Shown here: piece after piece, positions 8,203 to 16,097 of the stretch | Layout: every line of letters starts with the position of its first letter | How positions within the stretch are numbered: position 1 is the first letter of the stretch | Assembly (NCBI GenBank): GCA_947589215.1 | Contig: CANQCL010000001.1 | Span: 150,230 to 214,229 of the forward strand | Source of the DNA: an uncultured Clostridia bacterium | GTDB taxonomy: Bacteria > Bacillota > Clostridia > Oscillospirales > Ruminococcaceae | DNA: 64,000 nucleotides | Direction: 5' to 3' | The notes under the pieces: generated by a model | Database searches by the model: none | The model's input: the letters and a program-made list of their open reading frames with translations, nothing else | What the model was told of the DNA's origin: nothing | Made by a program: the position numbers and the translations under genes

Positions 8203-8231
8203 TTGATTTTCACTAGATTATAGTGTATAAT
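8203..8231 (+). promoter_or_regulatory. Promoter with embedded operator for the 70-aa gene
   Basis: TTGATT, 17-bp spacer, TATAAT. The spacer contains CACTA-GATTA-TAGTG (8211-8225), a perfect 5-bp inverted repeat, so a bound repressor would block RNA polymerase directly. Confidence 0.72.
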
Positions 8232-8263
8232 TTAAATAAATCAAATTAAAGGAAGTGACATCA

Positions 8264-8476
8264 ATGAAAAAAAAGTTTAGAGCTATTCATTTAGTGGATT
8301 TTGAAGAAGTAATGAAAGAGGCTGAAATGTTATCAGGACTCGCTCAGGTATGCTTATTAAGCTATATCAATTCATTTGAAGACGACGTTTTTAGAGGAGC
8401 GTTTGAATGTTTAGCTTATGAAGCCACAAAATTAAGCGAACATTGTAATGAACTTATGCAAGAAGCGGAAGAATGA
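8264..8476 (+). CDS. Small acidic helical protein of unknown function
   Basis: 70 residues, helical and acidic (VDFEEVMKEAEMLSG, EATKLSEHCNELMQEAEE), no recognised domain. The ATG at 8264 follows AAAGGAAGTGA; an upstream GTG at 8255 lies inside that ribosome site. It is controlled by a promoter whose spacer carries the XRE-type operator, so it is probably the regulated partner of the XRE gene. A toxin or anti-repressor role is possible but not shown. Confidence 0.65.
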   Translation: MKKKFRAIHLVDFEEVMKEAEMLSGLAQVCLLSYINSFEDDVFRGAFECLAYEATKLSEHCNELMQEAEE

Positions 8477-8486
8477 TTTATTACAG

Positions 8487-8630
8487 CAATAATTATCCAT
8501 TGTCAATTATCAATTATTTCTACCCGCCGTTGCACAAACTATAACATTTATCAAAATATCCAAAGACGACTGAACCACCGGCGGCTCGCCGGTCTTGCCT
8601 CTTGCTTCTTGCCTCTTGTCTCTAATATCC
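8487..8630. repeat. Dispersed intergenic repeat element, copy b
   Basis: Inverted relative to copy a: AATTATCCATTGTC tract, ACCCGCCGTTGC, AT spacer, ATCCAAAG, CGGCGGCTCGCCGG palindrome, then four CTTGCCTCTTG-type units. It fills the convergent gap between the 70-aa gene and araD. Confidence 0.72.
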
Positions 8631-8634
8631 TAGC

Positions 8635-9345
8635 TCACCCTTGCTGACCATAGTAAGCGTTTTCGCCGTGCTTTCTAAAAAAGTGCTTGTCCAAAAGCTG
8701 CTGCTGCATTTTAAGGGTAGTTGTCTCCTTTTTATACGCAAGCATCTCCGTATGCCATGCCATAAAGGCGATCTCTTCGAGTATTACCGCCTTTTCAACA
8801 GCCGATATCGCATCGTCACCCCAGAGAAACGGTCCGTGAGAGTGTACAAGGCAAGCGTTCATTCTTGAAGGGCTTGTCCTGTGTGAAACAAAAGTCTCTA
8901 CAATAACACGTCCTGTGTTTCTCTCATATTCAGAGGAGATCTCCTCTTCGGTCATTTTTCTTGTTATAGGAATTGCTCCGTAAAAGTAGTCGGCGTGAGT
9001 TGTACCGTAAGCGCTTATGCTCTTACCTGCCTGCGCCCATATTGTCGCCCATCTCGAGTGAGTGTGGACAACGGCGTTTGCATTCGAGAAGTTCTTATAA
9101 ATCTCAAGATGCGTTGGCATATCAGAGCTGGGCTTTAAGCTTCCCTCAACTATGTTGCCCCTTAAATCGCAGACAACCATTTTATCAGGCGAAAGATCTT
9201 CATAAGCAACTCCGCTGGGCTTTATCGCAAACAGACCCTTATCACGGTCTATTTCTGATACGTTGCCCCAAGTAGAGATAACAAGCTTATTCTCGGGAAG
9301 CATCATATTTGCACGGTAAACTCTTTCCTTTAATTCCTCTAACAT
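8635..9345 (-). CDS. araD: L-ribulose-5-phosphate 4-epimerase
   Basis: Class II aldolase-type zinc epimerase converting L-ribulose-5-P to D-xylulose-5-P, 236 residues. Visible are the SDMPTHLEIY motif, the zinc pair in VVHTHSRWATIWAQ, the YGTTHADYF segment and the third His in VHSHGPFLWG. It follows araB with a one-base gap, so the two are cotranscribed. The isomerase araA is not in the window. Confidence 0.93.
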   Translation of the reverse strand: MLEELKERVYRANMMLPENKLVISTWGNVSEIDRDKGLFAIKPSGVAYEDLSPDKMVVCDLRGNIVEGSLKPSSDMPTHLEIYKNFSNANAVVHTHSRWATIWAQAGKSISAYGTTHADYFYGAIPITRKMTEEEISSEYERNTGRVIVETFVSHRTSPSRMNACLVHSHGPFLWGDDAISAVEKAVILEEIAFMAWHTEMLAYKKETTTLKMQQQLLDKHFFRKHGENAYYGQQG

Positions 9346-9346
9346 A

Positions 9347-11014
9347 TTATTTATCCCCTTCGGATCTTATTTTCTTGAGCGTTTTCATAACATTGTTTTC
9401 TCCTCTGCCGAAATAGTCGTGCAGTTTTTTATACTCAGCATAAAGCTTATCATAAACCTCTGCGTTTTCTTTTATCGGAGAGTAGTATTTTTCCTTTACC
9501 TTGCCAAGCTTTCGTGCGGCTTCAAAAACACTGTCGTAACCGCCGTTTTCTTTTCCTGCCGCAACACTCGCAAAAATTGCGCTTCCCAGCGCAGGGCCCT
9601 GAGCCGAGCCCGCAATTTTTACAGGCATATTCAGAACGTCGCTGTAAATTTGCATAGCCATTTGGTTTTTAACAGCTATGCCTCCGCTTGCGTAAAACTC
9701 CTCAACTTCAACTCCGTTATCCCGGAAATTCTCTACTATCATTCTGGTTCCGTATGCTGTGGCTTCAATCAAAGCTCGGTACATCTCCTCAGGCTTAGTT
9801 GAAAGCGTCATACCTAGCATACAGCCTGTCAAATCAGCGTCAACAAGCACCGAGCGGTTTCCGTTCCACCAGTCAAGAGCCAGCAGACCGCTTTCGCCTG
9901 CTCTTTGCTTTTCAGCCAGAGACGTCAGATACTGATGAATGTCCATACCTTTTGCTTTTGCCTCTATATGATAGCTTTCGGGAACGCAGTTGTCAACCAG
10001 CCACGCAAAATGGTCGCCCACGCAGGACTGACCTGCCTCATAACCGAAAAGTCCCGGCATAACACCGTCCTCAACGACTCCGCACATTCCCGGAATCTGC
10101 TTTTCCTCCTCGCCCATAAGAATGTGGCAGGTTGAAGTTCCGATAATAGCGAGCATTTTCTTAGGACCGTCTATCGAAACAGACGGAACGCACACGTGTG
10201 CGTCAACATTACCTATACAAACGACCGTACCCTCTGAAAGACCTGTTTTCTCTGCAAATTCAGAAGTGATAGTTCCAGCCCTTTCTCCAAGCGGAGTTAT
10301 CACCGTTCCCAGCTTTTCCTCAACGCAGTTTTCAAGCATAGGATCAAGAGCCTTAAAAAACTCTTTTGACGGGTAGCCCTTGCGCTTATTCCAAATTGCC
10401 TTATAGCCCGCCGTGCAAGAATTTCTCGTTTCATTTCCCGTCATCATCCAGACTATCCAGTCGGCGGCTTCTATCCACCTGTCCATTGCGCTGTAGATCT
10501 CAGGCGCTTCGTCGCATATCTGCATAAGCTTTGGTATTGCCCACTCGCTCGAAATTTTTCCGCCGTAGTTTTTTAGCCACTCTTCTCCTCTTTGTTCGGC
10601 AATATCATTCAGCCGATTAGCCTCATACTGTGCAGCGTGGTGTTTCCACAGCTTTACCCATGAATGAGGATTGTGTTTATACTCGTCTAAAAAGCAAAGA
10701 GGTGTTCCGTCCGCTTTGCAGGGAATCATAGTACAAGCCGTGAAATCAGTGCCTATTGCGGCTATATCCTTTGGGTCCACACCGCTTGATTTTATTACAT
10801 CAGGAATTGTTTGATACAAAACCTCTAAATAATCCATCGGATGCTGAAGCGCATAGTCGCTGTCCAGCTTTTCACCGCTTGGCAATTCTTTGTCCATAAC
10901 GCCGTGAGGGTACTCATATACTGACGAAGCCATCTCTTCACCGCTTGATATATCAAGCAGCAAAGCTCTGCCCGACAGAGAACCAAAATCTATTCCTATA
11001 GTGTACTTTCCCAT
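9347..11014 (-). CDS. araB: Ribulokinase
   Basis: FGGY-family kinase phosphorylating L-ribulose, 555 residues (E. coli AraB is 566). N-terminal [13 protein letters not shown] is the phosphate-binding motif; [11 protein letters not shown] and the [10 protein letters not shown] and [15 protein letters not shown] segments are typical of AraB. First gene of the araBD pair, with a good promoter 60 bp upstream. The last about 20 residues (from GRGENNVMK) are a basic tail of unknown meaning. Confidence 0.93.
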   Translation of the reverse strand: MGKYTIGIDFGSLSGRALLLDISSGEEMASSVYEYPHGVMDKELPSGEKLDSDYALQHPMDYLEVLYQTIPDVIKSSGVDPKDIAAIGTDFTACTMIPCKADGTPLCFLDEYKHNPHSWVKLWKHHAAQYEANRLNDIAEQRGEEWLKNYGGKISSEWAIPKLMQICDEAPEIYSAMDRWIEAADWIVWMMTGNETRNSCTAGYKAIWNKRKGYPSKEFFKALDPMLENCVEEKLGTVITPLGERAGTITSEFAEKTGLSEGTVVCIGNVDAHVCVPSVSIDGPKKMLAIIGTSTCHILMGEEEKQIPGMCGVVEDGVMPGLFGYEAGQSCVGDHFAWLVDNCVPESYHIEAKAKGMDIHQYLTSLAEKQRAGESGLLALDWWNGNRSVLVDADLTGCMLGMTLSTKPEEMYRALIEATAYGTRMIVENFRDNGVEVEEFYASGGIAVKNQMAMQIYSDVLNMPVKIAGSAQGPALGSAIFASVAAGKENGGYDSVFEAARKLGKVKEKYYSPIKENAEVYDKLYAEYKKLHDYFGRGENNVMKTLKKIRSEGDK

Positions 11015-11075
11015 ATTACCTTTCCTTTATGATAAAATATCAAACTTTCCGAACCACTGCTTAAAATTTAGTAAT

Positions 11076-11104
11076 ATTGTATCATACTGTTAAGCTTAAA
11101 TCAA
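11076..11104 (-). promoter_or_regulatory. araBD promoter
   Basis: Minus-strand TTGATT, 17-bp spacer, TACAAT, about 60 bp before the araB start. Confidence 0.68.
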
Positions 11105-11125
11105 TATGTTATCCAAAATTAGTTA

Positions 11126-11154
11126 TGGACTTAACCAATAAGTTGTGATACAAT
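11126..11154 (+). promoter_or_regulatory. Promoter of the VanY-type lipoprotein gene
   Basis: TGGACT, 17-bp spacer, TACAAT, ending 33 bp before the ATG. The -10 is good, the -35 moderate. Confidence 0.55.
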
Positions 11155-11187
11155 ATACTTCAAACTACATAAAAAGGAATATTAAGA

Positions 11188-11883
11188 ATGAAAAGAATAA
11201 TAATTGTATTTATATCTGCCGCCTTACTGCTTTTAATTTCAGGATGCGGTAAAAACAACATTACAGAATCGTCTATGTCAGCCGCTGATTCAACTGCTGA
11301 TTCATCGTCAACGGTAGAACAGCCTGCTGTTAAGGCTATGGCTAAAGCACATTCAACCGAGATCATTGATGGAGTAACTTATATAGACGGAATTTTAATT
11401 GTAAATAAAACGTATTCTTTGCCTAAAGATTATAATTACGGTCTAACTGACGAAACGCTTGAATCTTTTAATAAAATGAAGAAAGCGGCGGCTAAGGATA
11501 ACATTTCTCTAGAGATAGCGTCCGGTTTCAGAAGCTATGAGGAGCAGGAGACGCTGTATAAAGAATATTCTGCCGAGAACGGTCAGAAGGAAGCGGACAC
11601 GTACTCAGCCAGAGCGGGATATTCTGAGCACCAGTCGGGTCTGGCGATAGACGTAAACGGAGCAGATTTTAGTATGGTCGGGCAAAAGGATATGAAGTGG
11701 CTTGAAAAGCACTGTTCTGAATACGGATTTATAATTCGTTTCCCAAAGGGGAAAGAAAACATTACCGGATACAGCTACGAACCTTGGCATATCAGATATG
11801 TCGGCAAGAAAACAGCAAAGGAAATAAAAAAGCAGGGTGTGTGCCTTGAGGAATATCTGGGTGTAGACTCGGAATATAAATAA
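11188..11883 (+). CDS. D-Ala-D-Ala carboxypeptidase (VanY/DacC family) lipoprotein
   Basis: 231 residues. A type II signal peptide ends in the lipobox LLISGC (Cys about 20), followed by a Ser/Ala/Asp-rich linker and a VanY peptidase domain. The metal-site residues are in SEHQSGLAIDV (His and Asp) and EPWHIRYVG (His), with the general base Glu just before the last His; SGFRSYEEQ is the usual substrate-binding stretch. It would trim the terminal D-Ala from peptidoglycan stems outside the membrane. The neighbouring FemAB-like enzyme also acts on stem peptides. Confidence 0.88.
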   Translation: MKRIIIVFISAALLLLISGCGKNNITESSMSAADSTADSSSTVEQPAVKAMAKAHSTEIIDGVTYIDGILIVNKTYSLPKDYNYGLTDETLESFNKMKKAAAKDNISLEIASGFRSYEEQETLYKEYSAENGQKEADTYSARAGYSEHQSGLAIDVNGADFSMVGQKDMKWLEKHCSEYGFIIRFPKGKENITGYSYEPWHIRYVGKKTAKEIKKQGVCLEEYLGVDSEYK

Positions 11884-11925
11884 AAGCAAAAGCAGTGAGC
11901 TAATTGCCTTACCGTTCGTCTCTAT

Positions 11926-11954
11926 TTGACAAACTATTTATTTTGTTTTATAAT
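11926..11954 (+). promoter_or_regulatory. Promoter of toxin mRNA, element copy 2
   Basis: TTGACA, 17-bp spacer, TATAAT: consensus at all 12 positions. The transcript would start near 11961 with AAGAGAGTACTG. Confidence 0.78.
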
Positions 11955-11960
11955 GTGCAT

Positions 11961-12225
11961 AAGAGAGTACTGTACATGAACGGTAGACGGTTTCTCCCCG
12001 AAAGGGGGTGATAATATGGTATCATATTATGAATTATTTTCATTCATTAGCATGATAACCGAAATTATCACTCTAGCTTTTCTTATATTTAATAAGAAAA
12101 ATTAGAAGCTTTTTTACATAAATAAAAAAGAACAACCGCCACTCTCCAAAGGTCGGTTGTTCTTATAACAATACTTTGGAAGAGACCGCCAAGGCAATTT
12201 AATTGCCCATGTGCAGTACTCTCTT
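11961..12225. repeat. Inverted terminal 18-mers of toxin-antitoxin-like element copy 2
   Basis: AAGAGAGTACTGTACATG at 11961-11978 and its inverted counterpart at 12208-12225 (one mismatch, C for T). Both form the first bases of the two convergent transcripts, so toxin mRNA and antisense RNA have nearly the same 5' end, including the self-complementary AGUACU. Confidence 0.72.
12016..12105 (+). CDS. Putative holin-like type I toxin peptide
   Basis: 29-residue peptide: a single hydrophobic helix with two acidic residues (Glu 6 and Glu 16) and a charged C-terminus FNKKN. Size and layout match the putative holin-like toxin family of Firmicutes (short N-terminus, membrane helix, Lys-rich end), here assigned by pattern, not by search. 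AAAGGGGGTGATA precedes the ATG at normal spacing. It sits between convergent consensus promoters with an overlapping bidirectional hairpin, the structure of type I toxin-antitoxin modules. Confidence 0.68.
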   Translation: MVSYYELFSFISMITEIITLAFLIFNKKN

Positions 12226-12228
12226 TTA
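12124..12228 (-). ncRNA. Predicted antisense RNA of type I toxin-antitoxin-like element, copy 2
   Basis: About 105 nt, from a consensus promoter (12236-12263) to a hairpin GAACAACCG/CGGTTGTTC followed by a T-run on the minus strand. It overlaps the 3' end of the toxin mRNA, as in par/txpA-type systems. No convincing reading frame. Confidence 0.65.
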
Positions 12229-12235
12229 TATTTAT

Positions 12236-12263
12236 ATTATAACATATATTTTTAATGTGTCAA
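12236..12263 (-). promoter_or_regulatory. Promoter of antisense RNA, element copy 2
   Basis: Minus-strand TTGACA, 16-bp spacer, TATAAT. The flank is almost identical to that of copy 1 at 7224-7251. Confidence 0.78.
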
Positions 12264-12309
12264 GCATTTATATGCAAAAACTTATTCTTTTCACAAAGTT
12301 CTAACAGTA

Positions 12310-12409
12310 AATATCTTGTCTCTTGCCTCTAAGCTTCTTGCTTCTTATAGCCCAAAGGCGGCACTGTGTGCAGGGATCACCTCTGTCGGCTCGCCGGTTT
12401 TGCCTCTAG
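12310..12409. repeat. Dispersed intergenic repeat element, copy c (degenerate)
   Basis: CTTGTCTCTTGCCTC and CTTCTTGCTTC units, CCCAAAGGC, then GGCTCGCCGG and TTTTGCCTCTAG. Its right end abuts the -35 of the FemAB-like gene. Confidence 0.6.
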
Positions 12410-12438
12410 TTGATTTTTTTCTTTGTATAGTGTATAAT
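12410..12438 (+). promoter_or_regulatory. Promoter of the FemAB-like gene
   Basis: TTGATT, 17-bp spacer, TATAAT, directly at the edge of repeat copy c. Confidence 0.7.
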
Positions 12439-12484
12439 GTGGTAAAGTTAAAAGCAAAGAATAATAAAGGTGGGAATTTAAAAC

Positions 12485-13579
12485 TTGGAGATACTTGATA
12501 AAAATAATGCCGAGCAATGCAGTGAGTACGAAGCGTTTGCAAGTACGGATAAAAACGGAGTTTTTTTGCAGTCTCTTAACTGGACAAAGGTAAAGGACAA
12601 CTGGGGTTGGGATGCTGTAATTTCAAGGGACTCAAACGGCAAAATACAAGGAACTTGTCTTGTGCTTATAAAGAAAATACCTATTTTCGGCTGTTCGTTT
12701 CTATACGCTTCTCACGGTCCTGTATGCGATTACCACAACAAGGACGTTCTTGAGGACCTGTTTGAGGGTATAAAGGTTCTAGCCAAAAAGCACAACTGCT
12801 ATGAGTTTATGTGGGATCCGTGCTTTTCTGAAAAAGATGAAAAGGCAAAGAACATTCTTAAAGAAATGGGATTTTCGCATATTGAAAACGCTCCTGAGCT
12901 TTCAACCATTCAGGCGAGAAACAACTATATGCTGTTAAATATCGAGGGCAAAACTCCTGACGAGGTTATGGCAAGCTTTCATTCAAAGTGGAGATACAAT
13001 ATACGTCTAGCTTCCCGTAAGGGAGTAGTGTGCAGAGCGTGCGGACCAGAGGCTATAGATGATTTCTACCCTATGATGGCTGAAACGGGTACCCGTGACG
13101 GATTTTCTATAAGACCTAAAGAATACTTCGTCAAAATGCTGACCGCACTCGGCGAAGATCATTGCAGACTGTATATGTGCTATCTTCAAAACGAGGACGG
13201 AACAGAAACTCCTGTTTCGGGGGCAATAACAACTCAGTATGCAGGTAAGACCTGCTATGTTTACGGAGCTTCTTCAAATAAGCACAGAAACGTTATGCCT
13301 AATCATCTTATGCAGTGGACTATGATACAGTGGGCTTTGGAAAACAACAATTTTATCTATGATTTTCAGGGCATACCTTTTTATACCGACGAAACCCACC
13401 CCAATTACGGCGTATACAAATTCAAAAAAGGTTTTAACGGCGAAGTCGTTACCTATGCAGGAGAGTTTTATTATACATTTTCTCCATTCAAGAAAAAACT
13501 TGTGAACTTCTTTGAAAAAATATACAGAGGTCTCCACGAGCTTCAAAGAAGAATTAAGGTCGCAACAAGACATAAGTAA
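12485..13579 (+). CDS. FemAB/FemX-like peptidoglycan bridge aminoacyltransferase
   Basis: 364-residue protein of the FemAB/GNAT-tandem family, which adds amino acids from aminoacyl-tRNA to the stem-peptide lysine of lipid II or peptidoglycan. Supporting stretches are FLQSLNWTKVKDNWGW, FLYASHGPVCDY, a SKWRYNIRLASRKGV segment at about residue 168 and the C-terminal HLMQWTMIQWALENN with FKKGFNGEVVTYAGE. The basic C-terminal tail fits a membrane or tRNA-binding role. The start is a TTG 11 bases after AAAGGTGGG; no earlier ATG is in frame. Confidence 0.87.
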   Translation: MEILDKNNAEQCSEYEAFASTDKNGVFLQSLNWTKVKDNWGWDAVISRDSNGKIQGTCLVLIKKIPIFGCSFLYASHGPVCDYHNKDVLEDLFEGIKVLAKKHNCYEFMWDPCFSEKDEKAKNILKEMGFSHIENAPELSTIQARNNYMLLNIEGKTPDEVMASFHSKWRYNIRLASRKGVVCRACGPEAIDDFYPMMAETGTRDGFSIRPKEYFVKMLTALGEDHCRLYMCYLQNEDGTETPVSGAITTQYAGKTCYVYGASSNKHRNVMPNHLMQWTMIQWALENNNFIYDFQGIPFYTDETHPNYGVYKFKKGFNGEVVTYAGEFYYTFSPFKKKLVNFFEKIYRGLHELQRRIKVATRHK

Positions 13580-13589
13580 TGTCTGATAC

Positions 13590-13618
13590 TTGCATTTTAT
13601 TTGTTATTTGGTTATAAT
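13590..13618 (+). promoter_or_regulatory. Promoter of the DUF1858 gene
   Basis: TTGCAT, 17-bp spacer, TATAAT, 46 bp before the start codon. Confidence 0.68.
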
Positions 13619-13663
13619 ATAAGTGTAACAATGATAATATAAATACGAAAGGATGTATAAATT

Positions 13664-13867
13664 ATGGCTTTTGAAGTTAAAAGAGATACTATTATCGGCG
13701 ATGTTCTTGACGCCGACAAAGATACTGCGCCTTTCTTTTTGGAAATGGGTATGCACTGTCTCGGCTGTCCTTCATCAAGAGGAGAAACTATCGAACAGGC
13801 TTGCGCTGTTCACGGTGTTGACGCAGACGAGCTTGTTGAAAAGCTGAACGCACATTTCGGCAACTAA
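13664..13867 (+). CDS. DUF1858 redox-disulfide domain protein
   Basis: 67 residues, wholly one DUF1858 domain (also the N-terminal domain of ScdA/RIC-like proteins and a companion of hybrid-cluster proteins). The CLGC motif in GMHCLGCPSSRGETIEQAC carries the redox cysteine pair. It has its own promoter and a strong terminator, so it is monocistronic. Function is not established; a role in nitrosative or redox stress is inferred from family associations. Confidence 0.85.
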   Translation: MAFEVKRDTIIGDVLDADKDTAPFFLEMGMHCLGCPSSRGETIEQACAVHGVDADELVEKLNAHFGN

Positions 13868-13881
13868 AACCAAAACTACGA

Positions 13882-13912
13882 GGGCGGCAGTTGTGCCGCC
13901 CTTAAATTTTTT
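13882..13912 (+). terminator. Terminator after the DUF1858 gene
   Basis: GGGCGGCA/TGCCGCCC stem with a four-base loop and a following T-run. Confidence 0.88.
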
Positions 13913-13926
13913 ACAGGATACAAACT

Positions 13927-14619
13927 ATGATAAACTTAGACAACAGATTAAAGCAGTGCGCCGAATTTGTATCGGGGAAAGGCTGTGCTGTAGACGTGGG
14001 TACGGACCACGCATATCTTGCGGTTTACTTGATTACAAGCGGTATTTGCAAAAAGGTCATCGCCTGCGATTTAAGAGAAGGACCTTTGCAAAGTGCAAAA
14101 GCGCATATCCATAACGAAGGCTTAGATGGTACAATTCAAACTGTTCTTTCCGACGGTCTTGACAATATTTCTCCCGACGGCGTAAGCGACATAATAATTG
14201 CAGGTATGGGCGGAGAGCTTATAGCAAGAATAATCTCAAGGGCTGAGTGGATAAAGAAAAATAAAGTAAACCTAATTCTTCAGCCTATGACAAAAGCAAG
14301 CGACCTTAGAAAATACCTTTTTGAAAACGGATTTATAATAAATAGCGAAAAAGCCGTTAGAAGCGAGCCGTTTATATATTCTGTGATAAATGCCCAATAC
14401 TCTGAGGCTTTTGTAACTTACGAGGACTATGAGATTTATATAGGCGGTCTTGATTTTAACAATAAACTCGACAGAGAATATTTGCAAAATCAAGCAAACA
14501 GACTTATAATTGCCGGGCAGGGAATGTTAAGATCCGAAAACAAAAGTGATAATATTATAAACAAAGGCAAAGAAAAAATACGGCTTGGAAACATCATTTC
14601 AAACAAGCTTAAAACTTAG
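13927..14619 (+). CDS. trmK: tRNA (adenine-22-N1)-methyltransferase TrmK
   Basis: SAM-dependent enzyme methylating A22 of tRNA, essential in some Gram-positives. 230 residues with the SAM motif AVDVGTDHAYL, the catalytic-loop sequence DIIIAGMGGELI and LILQPMTKASDLRKYL. It is followed 14 bp later by the Nif3-family gene, the standard trmK-yqfO order in Firmicutes. Confidence 0.94.
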   Translation: MINLDNRLKQCAEFVSGKGCAVDVGTDHAYLAVYLITSGICKKVIACDLREGPLQSAKAHIHNEGLDGTIQTVLSDGLDNISPDGVSDIIIAGMGGELIARIISRAEWIKKNKVNLILQPMTKASDLRKYLFENGFIINSEKAVRSEPFIYSVINAQYSEAFVTYEDYEIYIGGLDFNNKLDREYLQNQANRLIIAGQGMLRSENKSDNIINKGKEKIRLGNIISNKLKT

Positions 14620-14633
14620 AGAGGACTAAACTT

Positions 14634-15398
14634 ATGGCAAAGGTAAATGACATTTACAAGGTTTTAGATGAGCTTGCTCCGTTTTCTTCTCAAGTATCTT
14701 GGGATAACAGCGGAGTTTTGACAGGGAGCTTATCAAACAAGGCAAAAAGAATTATGCTCACTTTAGACATTACATACGAAACGGCTGTTGAGGCTCACAA
14801 CTTCGGTGCTGACCTCGTTATTTCTCACCACCCAGTTATATTCTCGCCTTTAAAGCGGCTTGATGAAAACAACCCTGCTGTGATTTTATCAAAGCACAAC
14901 ATAACCGCCATTTGTATGCACACAAATTTCGATATCGCAAACGGCGGTATGAATGATATTTTATGCGAAAAGCTGGGGCTTTCTCCGAACGAGGGAGAAG
15001 TCCTGAACGAAAATGATAATATAGGCAGAATATGCTGTCTTTCAAAGCCGGCTGATGTTCCGACCATTGCAAAATGGGTCAAAGACGCTCTCGGCTGCAA
15101 AGCGTTGAGATATAGTGACACAGGCAGGGAAGTATCAAAAGTGGGTATTTGTTCGGGCTCAGGAGCGGAATACTTCGCTGACGCACTTGAAAAAGGCTGT
15201 CAGCTTCTGATAACGGGAGACATAAAGCATCACGACTTTATTGACGCTCACAATGCAGGTATCTCATTGATAGACGCTGGGCATTTTTACACGGAAAATA
15301 TTTTTTACGACAAACTTAAAGCATATCTGCTTAGCAGGTTTCCCGAATTAGAGATAAAAGTCAGCGAAAAGAACATTGATATTGTAAATGTAATTTAA
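14634..15398 (+). CDS. Nif3-like dinuclear metal centre protein (YqfO family)
   Basis: 254 residues, short form lacking the central PII-like insert of B. subtilis YqfO. Metal ligands are in SHHPVIF, CMHTNFDIANGG and the C-terminal DAGHFYTE. The family is linked to GTP cyclohydrolase-I-like folds and tRNA/metal metabolism, but its reaction is unsettled. Cotranscribed with trmK. Confidence 0.9.
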   Translation: MAKVNDIYKVLDELAPFSSQVSWDNSGVLTGSLSNKAKRIMLTLDITYETAVEAHNFGADLVISHHPVIFSPLKRLDENNPAVILSKHNITAICMHTNFDIANGGMNDILCEKLGLSPNEGEVLNENDNIGRICCLSKPADVPTIAKWVKDALGCKALRYSDTGREVSKVGICSGSGAEYFADALEKGCQLLITGDIKHHDFIDAHNAGISLIDAGHFYTENIFYDKLKAYLLSRFPELEIKVSEKNIDIVNVI

Positions 15399-15427
15399 TT
15401 GCAAACAGACGGCTTTTGTGTTATACT
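15399..15427 (+). promoter_or_regulatory. Promoter of the DUF308 gene
   Basis: TTGCAA, 17-bp spacer, TATACT, 41 bp before the ATG. Confidence 0.65.
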
Positions 15428-15468
15428 TTAAAAAGAAATAAATTCAGAAACGAAACGAGGACATTATA

Positions 15469-16050
15469 ATGAAACTTTTAGAAAGAATCAGACGTATGGA
15501 GCTTCTTATGGCGGTGATAAGCCTTGTGCTCGGAATTATAATGGTTATTTTTCCGCAAAAGACTATGAGCGTTATCTGCTACGTTATAGCAGGGGCGATC
15601 CTCCTTTACGGAGTTATAGATATAATAAGCTATTTTACCTCAAAGTCTTACGAGGGAAATTTCAGCCTAACTCTGTTAAGAGGCGTAGTTGCATCGGTGA
15701 TAGGAATAATAATTTTCATCAGACCGGCTTATCTGTCAACATTTATTCCTATTGTTTTGGGAATACTCCTTATCATAGACGGCATTACCTCAATACAGAA
15801 GTCGGTTTTTCTGAAAAACAACAACGTATATTTCTGGCACATCAGTATGATAGAATCTATTCTAACGCTTGCACTGGGCATCTTTGTACTTATCAATCCG
15901 CTTTCAGCACAGACGGCTATAATTATTTGTTTGGGTATCTCATTCATCTGGTACGGAATAACAAGCGTTTGGAACTATCTTTATGTTCAGAAGAAAATCA
16001 ACTTTATAAGAGAAGCCGAGTTAAAAAACGAGATTATAGATATCGACTAA
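15469..16050 (+). CDS. DUF308 / HdeD-family membrane protein
   Basis: 193 residues with about six membrane helices in three related pairs, each ending in a short polar turn (FPQKTMSVICYVIAGAILL, FIRPAYLSTFIPIVLGILL, LINPLSAQTAIIICLGISF). This internal threefold repeat is the DUF308/HdeD signature. HdeD is an acid-resistance membrane protein in enterics; function in Firmicutes is unknown. Own promoter and terminator. Confidence 0.86.
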   Translation: MKLLERIRRMELLMAVISLVLGIIMVIFPQKTMSVICYVIAGAILLYGVIDIISYFTSKSYEGNFSLTLLRGVVASVIGIIIFIRPAYLSTFIPIVLGILLIIDGITSIQKSVFLKNNNVYFWHISMIESILTLALGIFVLINPLSAQTAIIICLGISFIWYGITSVWNYLYVQKKINFIREAELKNEIIDID

Positions 16051-16064
16051 AGCGAATGCAAAAT

Positions 16065-16097
16065 AAGAACCTCCGCCCAAACAGCGGAGGTTCTTTT
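16065..16097. terminator. Terminator shared by DUF308 and acyltransferase genes
   Basis: AAGAACCTCCGC/GCGGAGGTTCTT stem, 12 bp, between convergent genes; it overlaps the end of the acyltransferase gene. Confidence 0.85.

Larger units (their letters stand above)
11074..11156. promoter_or_regulatory. 11-bp inverted repeat covering both divergent -10 boxes
   Basis: ATATTGTATCA at 11074-11084 and its exact reverse complement TGATACAATAT at 11146-11156. Each arm contains the -10 box of one of the divergent araB and VanY-type genes, so one protein or simple promoter convergence could explain it. Confidence 0.45.

Noticed and set aside
11961..12225. Small insertion sequence or MITE with inverted terminal repeats
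   Set aside because: The inverted ends coincide with the first bases of two promoter-driven convergent transcripts and no target duplication is visible; a toxin-antitoxin-like design explains them better.
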